Source: Pseudomonadota bacterium
GTDB taxonomy: Bacteria; Pseudomonadota; Gammaproteobacteria; Steroidobacterales; Steroidobacteraceae
Direction: 5' to 3'
NCBI GenBank assembly: GCA_021792555.1
Contig: JAJYUL010000028.1
Span: forward strand, 1-49,125
Length of the DNA: 49,125 nucleotides
Shown: piece by piece, positions 30,760 to 39,442 of the stretch
How positions within the stretch are numbered: the stretch's first letter is position 1
How the letters are laid out: each line of letters begins with the position of its first letter
Translations under genes and position numbers: made by a program
The notes under the pieces: model-generated
What the model saw: only the letters and a program-made list of their open reading frames with translations
The model's database searches: none
Told to the model about the DNA's origin: nothing

Positions 30760-31125
30760 GACCTACCTCGTTTGGCGTGCCCGCAGCCGCACTGCGCAGC
30801 CGGCGCGGTCGCGCACCGGATAGCACTGCAAGCGACGCTACTTCCGCCCGCCGCACACGACAATCCGTGTCTTTTACCTACGGGCCTGGCGCCTGAGCGG
30901 CGCAGCGGCTCCCCGCCCGGGCCGGTGCGCTGGAAAGTTCGCCGGCTGTTGTGTACCTTATTTGTCTGAGAAATGACCTCGACGCAGGGCCGCACTGCCG
31001 ATCAGCGCAGCGGCCGATGCCGGCGAACGCCGCAAGTGCGAGGCCGGGCGCGCAGGGCGGCGGCGCGCCGGCGAGGCATGGTGTGAAGTCTCGGGGGGAG
31101 ACCACTCGCATTCGGAGAAACATCC

Positions 31126-32280
31126 GTGAAGAAAGTTCGCTTTGCATGCAGCGCAGCCGTCTGCGGTGCGCTTGTGCTCGCCGGCATCGGTTCGGCGGGC
31201 GCGGTGACCGCGGTCCGCTCCCTCTTCGGGCGCATGCCCGACGGCCGGGCGGTGTACGCCGTGACGATGCGCAATGCGCACGGGATCACCGTGCGGATCA
31301 TCACCTACGGGGCGCGCGTGCAGTCGATCCTGACGCCCGATCGGCACGGGCACTTCGCCGACATCGCCCTCGGTTACGCCAATCTCGCCGGCTATCTCAG
31401 CAAGGGCGATCCGTATTTCGGCGCCTCGGTCGGACGTTATGCCAACCGCATCGCGCGCGGACGCTTCACGCTCGATGGACACACCTATCAGCTCACGATC
31501 AACGACGGGCCGAACTCGCTGCACGGGGGCATAAAGGGCTTCGACCGTCACCTGTGGCGCATCACGAGCATCCGTCAGGGCAGCACGGCGAGCGTGACTC
31601 TGCGTCTGGTCAGCCGGAACGGTGATCAGGGATATCCGGGTACGCTCACCGTCACGGCAACCTATGCGCTCAACGAGGCCAATGAGCTGCGCATCTCCTA
31701 CGGGGCGAGGACCAGCGCGCCGACCATCGTCAACATCACCAATCACACCTATTGGAATCTCGCCGGCGAGGGCTCGGGCAGTGTCCTCGGCCAGTGGCTC
31801 ATGATTGCCGGCAAGCAGATCACGCCGGTCGATGCGACACAGATCCCGACCGGAAGGATCGAGTCGGTCATCGGCACTCCCTTCGATTTTCTCACGCCGA
31901 AGCCCATCGGCCGGGACATCCGCGACGGCCATTCGCGCCAGCTGGTGATCGGCCGGGGCTATGACATGAACTGGGTCATCAGCCGCAAGCCGGTCGCGAA
32001 GCTGCGGCTCGTGGCGCGCGCGAGCGACCCGCGCTCGGGCCGCGAGCTCGAACTGTTCTCCATGGAGCCGGGGCTGCAGTTCTACTCGGGGAATTTCTTA
32101 AACGGCACGATCGTCGGCACTTCGGGGCACATCTACCGCCAGGGAGACGGCTTCGTGCTCGAGCCGCAGCTGTTTCCCGATACGCCGAATCATCCGAATT
32201 TCGGCTCGGCGGTGCTGCGCCCGGGGGCGCACTACCGCAATGTGATGGTCTACCGCTTCCTCACGGCCGGCGGCCGCTGA
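31126..32280 (+). CDS. Exported aldose 1-epimerase (galactose mutarotase)
   Basis: A 384-residue mutarotase with an N-terminal signal peptide (KKVRFACSAAVCGALVLAG). The exported location distinguishes it from cytoplasmic GalM. Family motifs are intact: VGRYANRIARGRF, NDGPNSLHGG, catalytic histidine in NITNHTYWNL, and catalytic glutamate in FVLEPQLFPDTPNHPNF. It interconverts alpha and beta anomers of hexoses, here presumably in the periplasm during sugar uptake. The GTG at 31126 follows GGAG by about eight bases. No sugar transporter is adjacent. Confidence 0.9.
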   Translation: MKKVRFACSAAVCGALVLAGIGSAGAVTAVRSLFGRMPDGRAVYAVTMRNAHGITVRIITYGARVQSILTPDRHGHFADIALGYANLAGYLSKGDPYFGASVGRYANRIARGRFTLDGHTYQLTINDGPNSLHGGIKGFDRHLWRITSIRQGSTASVTLRLVSRNGDQGYPGTLTVTATYALNEANELRISYGARTSAPTIVNITNHTYWNLAGEGSGSVLGQWLMIAGKQITPVDATQIPTGRIESVIGTPFDFLTPKPIGRDIRDGHSRQLVIGRGYDMNWVISRKPVAKLRLVARASDPRSGRELELFSMEPGLQFYSGNFLNGTIVGTSGHIYRQGDGFVLEPQLFPDTPNHPNFGSAVLRPGAHYRNVMVYRFLTAGGR

Positions 32281-32405
32281 AGGGAGAAACGGCGGCTGGG
32301 TCGTCAGCGGCGATCCAGCCGCCGCAGCCGAGCGGTGCGCCGTTGCGGGAGCCGTGCCCGTGGGGGCGTGCTATGCTCGGATCAGCTGCACCGCGGGGGG
32401 CGCCG

Positions 32406-33548
32406 ATGGATGCCAAAGCGGGAGCGCGTGAGCGCTTCGAATCGGTTCGCGACGGGCTGATCGAGCTCAGCCATCGCATCCATGCCCACCCGGAGCTCGC
32501 GTTCGAGGAGGAAAAGGCGAGCGCTTGGCTGTGCGAGCGCTTGAGCGAGGCGGGGTTCGCGGTCGAGAAGGGCATCTGCGACCTGCCTACCGCGTTTCGG
32601 GCCCGGGCCGGATCAGGTCCCCTGCACGTCGCCTTCTGCGCCGAATACGACAGCCTGCCCGCCATGGGGCACGCCTGCGGCCACAACATCATTGCCGCCT
32701 CGTCGCTCGGGGCGGCGATCGCCGCGGCGCAGGTGGCCGATGAGGTTGGACTGACCGTCAGCGTGATCGGCACCCCTGCCGAAGAGGTGGGCAACGCCAG
32801 CGGCAAGATCCTGCTGCTCGAGCGCGGCGCCTTCGCGGGGATCGATGCGGCCATGATGGTTCATCCGGCGCCGCTCGACATGTGCCGCGCGAAAGTCATC
32901 GCTGCCTCCATGTTCGACGTGCACTGCACCGGCAAGGCCTCGCATGCCTCGGCATTCCCCGAGCTCGGCGTCAATGCGGCGGATGCGCTGACGGTGGCGC
33001 AGACGGCCATCGGGCTGCTGCGCCAGCACATCCGCGACACCGACCGCATTCACGGCATCGTGACGCACGGCGGCGATGCGCCGAACGTGGTGCCGGCGCA
33101 CACTTCCGCCCGCTACATCGTCCGCGCCGAGACGCTCGCGCAGCTCACGGAGCTGCGCGAGCGGGTCTATCGGTGTTTCGAGGCCGGAGCGCTCGCGACC
33201 GGCGCGACGGTGCGGATCGTCGGCGGAGACAAGCCTTATGCCGAAATGCGCCACGACGCGCGTCTCGCCGAGCTGTATCAGCGCAACGCCGAGCGTCTCG
33301 GGCGGACGTTCCCCGACCCCGGGGTGTGGGAGAGCCGGCCCACGGGCTCGACCGACATGGGCAACGTGTCGCTCGCCGTTGCCTCGATCCACCCGATGAT
33401 CGGCATCAATTCGCTGCCGGCGGTCAACCACCAGCCGGAGTTCGCCGCACATTGCGTCACGCCCGAGGCGGATCAGGCGCTCGCCGACGGAGCGGTCGCG
33501 TTGGCCTGGACGGCGATCGACTTCGCCGCGCGCTCAGTCACCCGCTGA
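32406..33548 (+). CDS. M20-family amidohydrolase (aminoacylase/AbgB-like)
   Basis: A 380-residue M20D metal-dependent amidohydrolase. Metal-site segments are HIHAHPELAFEE, MGHACGHNIIAA (His), TPAEEVGNASGK (Glu pair) and MVHPAPLD (His); the lid domain carries TGKASHASAFPELGVNA. The family hydrolyses N-acyl amino acids or p-aminobenzoyl-glutamate. The ATG at 32406 follows GGGGGG; a longer frame from 32343 is less likely. It converges with the adaptor gene across a 43-base gap holding a hairpin. Confidence 0.9.
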   Translation: MDAKAGARERFESVRDGLIELSHRIHAHPELAFEEEKASAWLCERLSEAGFAVEKGICDLPTAFRARAGSGPLHVAFCAEYDSLPAMGHACGHNIIAASSLGAAIAAAQVADEVGLTVSVIGTPAEEVGNASGKILLLERGAFAGIDAAMMVHPAPLDMCRAKVIAASMFDVHCTGKASHASAFPELGVNAADALTVAQTAIGLLRQHIRDTDRIHGIVTHGGDAPNVVPAHTSARYIVRAETLAQLTELRERVYRCFEAGALATGATVRIVGGDKPYAEMRHDARLAELYQRNAERLGRTFPDPGVWESRPTGSTDMGNVSLAVASIHPMIGINSLPAVNHQPEFAAHCVTPEADQALADGAVALAWTAIDFAARSVTR

Positions 33549-33553
33549 GTCCC

Positions 33554-33572
33554 GTCCGCCGGGCCGCCGGAC
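33554..33572. terminator. Hairpin in a convergent intergenic gap
   Basis: A 19-base dyad, GTCCG-C-CGG-G-CCG-C-CGGAC, pairs at all but one position around a single central base. It fills the 43-base gap between two convergent genes (amidohydrolase and adaptor). No T-tract follows on either strand, so it is not a standard intrinsic terminator. Its position still suggests a bidirectional end of transcription. Confidence 0.35.
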
Positions 33573-33591
33573 GCGCCCGGGCCCGCGCCGC

Positions 33592-34884
33592 TCAATGCAG
33601 CTGAAGCACCCGATAGCCTGCGTAGGCAGAGGTGTCCGACAGCACGACGCGCTCGCCGGCGTGCAGCCCCGAGACCACCTCGATGTGGTGGATCGAGCCG
33701 ACGCCGAAACGTACTGTGTGGCGCGTCGCCAGATCGCCCCTGGGGCTCAGGACGAACACATGGTCTTTCTTGCCGCTGCGGGCACCGGCCGGCCGCACGA
33801 GGTAATCGACATGGTGCAGGATGGCCACACGGATGGTGGCGTCGACACTCTCATTGGCGCGCGAACCGGCCGGCGGCGTGCCGGTCAGACGCACATCGAC
33901 GGTGACCACACCGTCCTTGACCGTGGGGTCGACGCGCAGCACCCGGCCGGCGACCAGGCCGTCATGGGTATCGATGTGTACGGCGAGCCCCGGTTTGACG
34001 CTGCCGGCGGAATACTGGCTCACGTGCAGCTGGGCCATGAGCGCGTCGGCTGAGCTGACACGGGCGAGATCCGCTCCGACGGAGACCTGCTCGCCCATCT
34101 GCGCATTGATTTCCTCGATCTCGCCGCTGACCGGCGCGCGCACCGTCAGCTGCCCAAGCTGCGATTCGCGCAGCGCGGTGAGCACCGCCTGCTGCTCGAC
34201 GCGCTCGCGCTCGGCGCGCAGCAGCGCCCGGTTGCCGGATATCAGGCGCGCCAGGCGCTGCTGTTCGAGGTGCAGCTGCTTCTGCTGCAGTCCGTAGCGC
34301 AGCTTTTCATCCGCATACTGAAAGTGCCCGACGATGCCCTCCGCGGCCAGCTTGCGGTCGGCCGCGACGTGCATGGCGGAGCTCTCGAGGTTGACCTTCA
34401 TGCTGGCGATGGTCGAGCGCTCGTTGAGCACGGCGCTCTGCTCGCTCTGCTGCTGCGCGATCAGATCGGCGCGTGCCGCCGCGAGCGCCGCCGCCGCGCT
34501 CTGCGCGGCGTTGGCCAATTGAGGGTTGGACAGCGTCACCAGCGGCTGGCCGCGCCTGACCTGCTGGCCCGGCTCGACCCAGACTTGCTCGACCACGCCG
34601 GTGGCGGGCGCGGCGATCCAGCGAGATTGGGCCGGGACCAGTTTGCCGGTGGCCCGTACACGCACCGCGAACGTGCCGTGCTGCACTGTACCGATGTAGA
34701 GAGAGCGCAGAGCGACGCGCGCGACGTTGCGCGCGCTGACCCGCCAGGCCCAGCCCGCGCCTGCGAGCAGCAGCACGGCCACGATGCCGATCCAGGTCCC
34801 ATGCCGGTGCCACCATGGCCGCTTGCGCGCAGCCCGAGGTGCGTCCATCGACGCGAGCGGGTCGGATTTTCGCTCAGAACTCAT
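33592..34884 (-). CDS. HlyD/RND-type periplasmic adaptor (membrane fusion) protein
   Basis: A 430-residue adaptor with one N-terminal membrane helix (WIGIVAVLLLAGAGWAW). A biotinyl-lipoyl half-motif, VVEQVWVEPGQQVRRGQPLVTL, comes next. A long coiled-coil hairpin (about residues 125-240, rich in Gln, Glu and Arg) and the second lipoyl half LTVRAPVSGEIEEI follow, with beta-barrel and C-terminal domains after. Adaptors join an inner-membrane pump to an outer-membrane channel. No ABC or RND pump gene is adjacent, so the adaptor is an orphan here. The ATG at 34884 follows GGAGG by six bases; an ATG at 34890 abuts that site and is unlikely. Confidence 0.87.
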   Translation of the reverse strand: MSSERKSDPLASMDAPRAARKRPWWHRHGTWIGIVAVLLLAGAGWAWRVSARNVARVALRSLYIGTVQHGTFAVRVRATGKLVPAQSRWIAAPATGVVEQVWVEPGQQVRRGQPLVTLSNPQLANAAQSAAAALAAARADLIAQQQSEQSAVLNERSTIASMKVNLESSAMHVAADRKLAAEGIVGHFQYADEKLRYGLQQKQLHLEQQRLARLISGNRALLRAERERVEQQAVLTALRESQLGQLTVRAPVSGEIEEINAQMGEQVSVGADLARVSSADALMAQLHVSQYSAGSVKPGLAVHIDTHDGLVAGRVLRVDPTVKDGVVTVDVRLTGTPPAGSRANESVDATIRVAILHHVDYLVRPAGARSGKKDHVFVLSPRGDLATRHTVRFGVGSIHHIEVVSGLHAGERVVLSDTSAYAGYRVLQLH

Positions 34885-35393
34885 GCACATCCTCCGCCGG
34901 CGCATCACTTGCAGCACACCGCGCCGGATGGTGTGCCACGGCGGCACGGGCCGCCCGAAACTGGTAGGTGCGGCCCGCGCGCCGCATCGGAACGCGCACG
35001 GACGCACGTATCCGGACTGCGCCGGACTGGCTTGCAACCCTGCCGCGAGAACGCCGTCCGGTGTCTGCGCCCGGGATGGCGCGCTGGAGGCATACCCATT
35101 CGCCGGCGACCAGGAACAGCCGCATGTGGAGCTGCGGGATTGCGATTCTGGGCCCGACTTCTGCGCGGAGGCGGAGCGTCAATACGCTCTCATTCCATCC
35201 GCACCCGGAGTCGTTCGGTCTTTGACGGCCAAGGATGCAATTGTAAGATATTTTGCCTGAGCCGGACGCGTCCGTCTGTGGGCGAGCACACATCCGGCGC
35301 CCCGACTCGCCGCACGGATCCGTCGTCCGGTCGTTCCGTGCCCGGCCGGGCTGGGTGCGGCAAGTCGCGTTCGAGAAATCCGGGAGCAAGCCG
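34885..35393. other. Divergent intergenic region without a clear gene
   Basis: About 500 bases between the divergent adaptor and MDR enzyme genes. The plus frame ending at 35260 has a moderately protein-like tail (EAERQYALIPSAPGVVRSL), but I recognise no family and its upstream part is antisense to the adaptor. An AT-rich patch near 35240-35260 (TGTAAGATATTTTG) could hold a promoter for the MDR gene. Confidence 0.45.
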
Positions 35394-36353
35394 ATGCGGG
35401 CAATTCAGTTCAGGACGTACGGGGATCCCTCGGTTCTCGAGTGCGTGCAGGTGCCAATGCCCGGCGCCGATGGCGGCGACGCTGTGGTGCAGGTCAAGAG
35501 CGCCTCGGTTAATCCCAGCGACGTCAAGAATGTGGCGGGCCATTTCGGGCGCGGCGCACTGCCGCGCATTCCGGGGCGGGACTTCAGCGGGGTGGTCGTG
35601 GCCGGACCTGCCGAGTGGGTGGGGCGGGAAGTGTGGGGCACGGGTGGTGATCTCGGAATCACGCGCGACGGCACGCATGCGGAGTTCATCCGGATTGCGA
35701 GCGAGGCGCTCGTGCCGAAGCCGCAGGCGCTCACCCACGAGCAGGCGGCCGCGGTCGGGGTGAATTTCGTTGCCGCATGGCTGGGCACCATCGAGTACGC
35801 GCAGCTCGCCCGCGGGGAGCGGATCGCGGTGATCGGCATCAGCGGAGGCGTCGGTGGCGCCGTGGCGCAGATCGCAGCCTGGCGCGGCTGTGCGGTCATC
35901 GGCATTGACCGGATGCCGCCGCCGCCGGGTTCGCCCGCGGCGCGGGTGCTCGAGGCGTACGTGCCGATCGAGCAGGCGAGTGCGCGGTTGAGCGCTCCGG
36001 CGGGGGGCGCCGATGTCGTATTCGATGCGGTCGGCGGCATCGTGTTCGAGACGGCGCTCGGCTTGGCGAAGCGCCGCGGTAGAGTCGTCGAAATCAGCGC
36101 CACCGGCAGACGCCGGGTCGAATTCGACCTCATCGACTTTTATCACAACGAGACGCAGCTGCTCGGCGTCGACACCGTCAAGCTGGATGTGACGGCGACG
36201 GCCGCGCTGATGGCGAAGTTCGGTGAGGGATTTGCGAGCGGCGCATTTCATGCGCCCGTGATTGCCGCGCGTTATCCGCTCGAGCGTGCGCGGGAAGCCT
36301 ACCAGGCCGTGGCCGAGGGAACGGCGGGACGCATCGTCATCACCATCCCGTGA
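35394..36353 (+). CDS. MDR-superfamily zinc-independent oxidoreductase (quinone oxidoreductase-like)
   Basis: A 319-residue medium-chain dehydrogenase/reductase. The catalytic domain begins MRAIQFRTYGDPSVL and carries SVNPSDVKNVAGHFG and PGRDFSGVV. The Rossmann domain has the NADPH loop ISGGVGGAVAQIA. The zinc-binding cysteines of alcohol dehydrogenases are missing, which places it with the quinone oxidoreductase/crotonase-reductase groups. It should reduce an enone or quinone with NADPH. A GGAG lies about nine bases before the ATG at 35394. It converges with the SDR gene. Confidence 0.87.
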   Translation: MRAIQFRTYGDPSVLECVQVPMPGADGGDAVVQVKSASVNPSDVKNVAGHFGRGALPRIPGRDFSGVVVAGPAEWVGREVWGTGGDLGITRDGTHAEFIRIASEALVPKPQALTHEQAAAVGVNFVAAWLGTIEYAQLARGERIAVIGISGGVGGAVAQIAAWRGCAVIGIDRMPPPPGSPAARVLEAYVPIEQASARLSAPAGGADVVFDAVGGIVFETALGLAKRRGRVVEISATGRRRVEFDLIDFYHNETQLLGVDTVKLDVTATAALMAKFGEGFASGAFHAPVIAARYPLERAREAYQAVAEGTAGRIVITIP

Positions 36354-36383
36354 GCGTGCGCCCTGTGGCGCAGGAGCGTTCCT

Positions 36384-37175
36384 CTAGCCGGCCCCGGCGC
36401 GCAGGACCAGCGGACTCGTGCCGCGTGCCTCGGGGCCCATCGCATACAGATAGGGCCCCGTGACCTGCTCGGGCAAGGGATGCGCCTCGCTCGCCTCGCC
36501 CGGATAGTGCAGGCGGCGTCCCGGGGTCATGACCGCTCCGGTGTCGATGCCGAAGATGCGCACCGGGTGCGCGCTCTGGCCGTGATATTCGTCGGCCAGA
36601 ACGCCGATCAGCGCCTCCTGCGCGGCCTTGGCCATGGCAAAGCCGCCCCAGTAGGCGCGGCTCGCCGCCTGCAGCGAGAAGCCGACGACCGGATCGCTGC
36701 CCTTGTGCAGCAGCGGCATGCACCACTGGGTCAGGAAGAACGGCGCGGCCAGGTTGATGTTCATCACCTTGGTCCAGCTCGCCGGCGGGTAGTGCTCGAA
36801 CGGCGTGAGCGCTCCGATCCACGCGGCATTGTTCAGCAGCCCGTCGAGTCGCCCGAGCCGCTTGGCGATGTGATCGGCGATCTCGCGCAATCCGCTGATG
36901 GTGATGCCGGAAAGGTCAGCCGGGCACAGCAGCGGCTCGAGCGAGCCTTGTGCGACGATCTCATCGCTGAGGGAATCGAGGCCCGCCCGGTCCCAGTCGA
37001 GCAGAACCAGCTTCGCGCCATGACGCGCGTAGCGCAGGGCGACGGCCCGTCCGATGCCCTGGGCGGCTCCGGTCACGAGAATGACGCGTCCGGCGAGCAA
37101 ATCCGCCGGGGCGTCGTAGTGCAGCAGTTGGTGGTAGTCCGCGGGCGGCAGGTCAGTTGAGTGCATCGATGTCAT
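36384..37175 (-). CDS. Short-chain dehydrogenase/reductase, YciK-like, with Tyr to Phe at the active site
   Basis: A 263-residue classical-length SDR. It has the NAD(P) loop TGAAQGIGRAVA, NNAAWIGAL and NINLAAPFFLTQ, and closely follows the YciK pattern of Escherichia coli (LLAGRVILVTGA; WGGFAMAKAAQEALIGVLADEY). The catalytic YxxxK is changed to F179-AMA-K183 (codon TTT), so the proton-donating tyrosine hydroxyl is missing. It may have lost reductase activity or act as a binding protein. Starts at 37175 or 37166 are both possible, without strong ribosome sites. It is divergent from the bc1 operon with 633 bases between. Confidence 0.82.
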   Translation of the reverse strand: MTSMHSTDLPPADYHQLLHYDAPADLLAGRVILVTGAAQGIGRAVALRYARHGAKLVLLDWDRAGLDSLSDEIVAQGSLEPLLCPADLSGITISGLREIADHIAKRLGRLDGLLNNAAWIGALTPFEHYPPASWTKVMNINLAAPFFLTQWCMPLLHKGSDPVVGFSLQAASRAYWGGFAMAKAAQEALIGVLADEYHGQSAHPVRIFGIDTGAVMTPGRRLHYPGEASEAHPLPEQVTGPYLYAMGPEARGTSPLVLRAGAG

Positions 37176-37808
37176 CGGGCGGTGGACTGATATAACTATA
37201 CGGCAAATATGCGAGCCGCGCGGAGCGTCTCGACCTGCGCTGCCGAGCATGACAATCGTCACTTCCGAGGCAGATCGAGTCGAAAATGTCTGAATTCCCC
37301 GAGCCGCCCCGATATCATACCCAGGTCAACGGAACCGAGTGCGCGCGCATGCCCCATCGGAACCCCAGGAGCGTTCCGGGGGCGTGCTCGAACCACCGGG
37401 ATGGCTGGAACAGATTTTGATTTTTGCCTTTCGATCCGTTTTTTCAGAAGAAGAACCAGCGCGCGGTGCGATGCGCGCGGCTTCCGTCACGGCCCGCCAG
37501 CGCCACGAACTGCGCGGGGCCCAATCCTTTCACGAACCGGCGCGGGCGATGCGCGCCGCTCATGTCGCGCACCCGGCGCCGGCCCGGTGCTTCGGCGCGA
37601 CCGTCGCGGTGCCCGAGCGCGGTCGCGCTGCCGCTTGCCGGCCCGTTCGCTCCTTCAGCGAGCCTGCGGTGGCACGGCGCTCGTCATGGGCACCGCTGTG
37701 CCCGCGCCGCAGTGCGCCGCAGGCCTCAAGTGCAATCCATTTCTCTCCATTCACGTTCCGTTCGAGTTCAGTGCAGTGCAGCCGACAAATGGCAGAAAGG
37801 CGCAAGCC
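37176..37808. other. Long intergenic region before the bc1 operon
   Basis: About 630 bases with no convincing gene. Open frames across it are serine/arginine/proline-rich and match no family I know. An AT-rich patch near 37190-37212 (ATATAACTATACGGCAAATAT) may hold the SDR promoter. A second near 37414-37450, with runs of T, may belong to the pet operon promoter or leader. Confidence 0.45.
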
Positions 37809-38489
37809 ATGAAAGATGAAGCGAAACAGGTCGAACAAGAAGTGGTCATGGATTCCATCCGACCCGCGGCGAAGACCGACAAGGGGCGCCGGAACTTCTT
37901 GATTTCCACCGCAGGCGTGCTCGGAGCCGGCGCGGTGGGGCTGTTCGCGGACGCTCTGATCGACAACATGAACCCGGGCAAGGCCGTCGAGGCACTCGGT
38001 GCGCCCATCGAAGTGGACGTCAGCCGCATGGAGCCCGGTCAGCTGATCCTCGCCGAATGGAAGAAGAAGCCGATCTGGATCCTGCGGCGCGAGGAGTGGA
38101 TGCTGAAGACGCTCTCGGAGCCCTCGCTGCTGCAGCGGCTGAAGGACCCCGACAGCAAGCAGAATCAGCAGCCTGCGGCGCAATTCATCAACGGAAACTA
38201 CCGCGCGCTGCGTCCGGAGTACTTCATCGCCGTGGCGCTGTGCACGCACATGCAGTGCATTCCCGGCTACCGGCCCGCGCCGCACACCGTGACGCCCTGG
38301 TGGCCGGGCGGCTTTCACTGCGCATGCCACGGATCGATGTACGACTTCTCCGCCCGGGTCATCGAGGGCTCGCCGGCGCCGCTGAACATACCGATCCCGC
38401 CGTACTACTGGGTATCGAAGACCGTGGCCCGCATCGGCGAGGTGGACGCGTCCGGGTTCGACAAGAACTGGTCGCCGGATATCTGGTGA
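37809..38489 (+). CDS. petA: Ubiquinol-cytochrome c reductase, Rieske iron-sulfur subunit
   Basis: A 226-residue Rieske protein of the bc1 complex. A twin-arginine-type start (KGRRNFLIST) leads into the single anchor helix GVLGAGAVGLFADALI. The cluster-binding boxes are CTHMQC (145-150) and CACHGS (171-176). All ligands are present, but box 1 normally reads CTHLGC and box 2 CPCHGS. The protein moves electrons from quinol at the Qo site to cytochrome c1. An AAGG ribosome site precedes the ATG at 37809; the longer frame to 37209 is not credible. It is the first gene of the operon, followed unusually by a c4 cytochrome instead of cytochrome b. Confidence 0.93.
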   Translation: MKDEAKQVEQEVVMDSIRPAAKTDKGRRNFLISTAGVLGAGAVGLFADALIDNMNPGKAVEALGAPIEVDVSRMEPGQLILAEWKKKPIWILRREEWMLKTLSEPSLLQRLKDPDSKQNQQPAAQFINGNYRALRPEYFIAVALCTHMQCIPGYRPAPHTVTPWWPGGFHCACHGSMYDFSARVIEGSPAPLNIPIPPYYWVSKTVARIGEVDASGFDKNWSPDIW

Positions 38490-38546
38490 TGTCACCTGAA
38501 CCCCTCAGCCGTGAACCGGAACACTCATAAGAAGGACATGACTGCA

Positions 38547-39356
38547 ATGAAATCCGCTTTGGCAGCACTCCTTGTCGCCGTCCTCCTCGTCCCCTCGGCG
38601 TACGCCAAGGATGACTATCATGGTCTGCCGCCGGCGGGCGCTGCGGCCCAGGGCGCGAGCAAGATTGCGGTCTGCGCCGCCTGTCACGGCGCAAACGGCA
38701 TCGGCATGAGTCCGCTCTACCCGAACCTCGCCGGGCAGAAGTACAACTACATTCTCAAGCAGTTGGAGAACTTCCGCAGCGGCGCGCGCAAGTCGAGCAT
38801 CATGAGCGGCATGGCGATGACCATTCCGCCGTCGCCCGATCACGCCAACCTGAAGGACATCGCCGCCTACTTCTCGCAGCTGAAGCCCATGTCGACTTAC
38901 CCTGCGGCGCCGGGCGCTCCCGCGGCCGACCCGGCCGAGCTCGCGCTCGGCAAGGTCATCTACAACCGGGGTGTCGGGGCCGACAACATCCCCGCGTGCG
39001 CGGCCTGTCACGGACTCGGCGGCGAGGGCAACGGTCCGATGGCCATACCGGCGCTCGCCGGACAGCACGCAGCCTACGTGGTCAAGCAGCTGCAGCAGTT
39101 TGCGAGCGGCGCGCGGGCCAACAGCCCGGGCCGGGTCATGCACACCATCGCCCGGGCGATGAGCGCCACACAGGAGAGCGCGGTGGCCGCGTACCTGCAG
39201 CAACTGAACCCGGACTCGACGCTCGGGCTCGGTCCGAAGGACTTCACGCACTACGCGCAGACGCTGGCCGCGCCGGGCGCGGCCAGCGACGGCAACGGCA
39301 GCGGCCAGAGCAAGCCCGCAGCGCCCTCCGGCGCCGCTTCCGCAACAGCGCACTGA
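38547..39356 (+). CDS. Di-haem cytochrome c4
   Basis: A 269-residue periplasmic cytochrome. The signal peptide is MKSALAALLVAVLLVPSAYA; two repeated class I haem domains each carry CAACHG (VCAACHGANG near residue 43, ACAACHGLGG near residue 152). The repeats share NLAGQ/ALAGQ and (K)QL..F.SGAR segments, typical of c4. A Pro/Ala/Ser/Gly-rich tail of about 30-40 residues follows the second domain and is longer than usual. It should carry electrons from cytochrome c1 to terminal oxidases or the peroxidase. ATG 38547 lies ten bases after AAGGA; 38538 is an alternative. It sits between petA and petB in the same direction. Confidence 0.92.
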   Translation: MKSALAALLVAVLLVPSAYAKDDYHGLPPAGAAAQGASKIAVCAACHGANGIGMSPLYPNLAGQKYNYILKQLENFRSGARKSSIMSGMAMTIPPSPDHANLKDIAAYFSQLKPMSTYPAAPGAPAADPAELALGKVIYNRGVGADNIPACAACHGLGGEGNGPMAIPALAGQHAAYVVKQLQQFASGARANSPGRVMHTIARAMSATQESAVAAYLQQLNPDSTLGLGPKDFTHYAQTLAAPGAASDGNGSGQSKPAAPSGAASATAH

Positions 39357-39442
39357 CGAGACGACCATGCGCGCCGGCGGCAAAAACGCTTGATCGCCCG
39401 CCGGAACCGTGGTCATTGACGTACTGGAAGGTCGGAAAATCC

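Noticed and set aside
34727-35260. Possible gene with protein-like C-terminus before the MDR enzyme
   Set aside because: Its first half is antisense to the adaptor, no ribosome site or family motif was found, and no frame-consistent homologue comes to mind.
37339-37812. 157-codon open frame upstream of petA
   Set aside because: Composition is Arg/Ser/Pro/Ala-rich, it overlaps the petA start, and no domain is visible.
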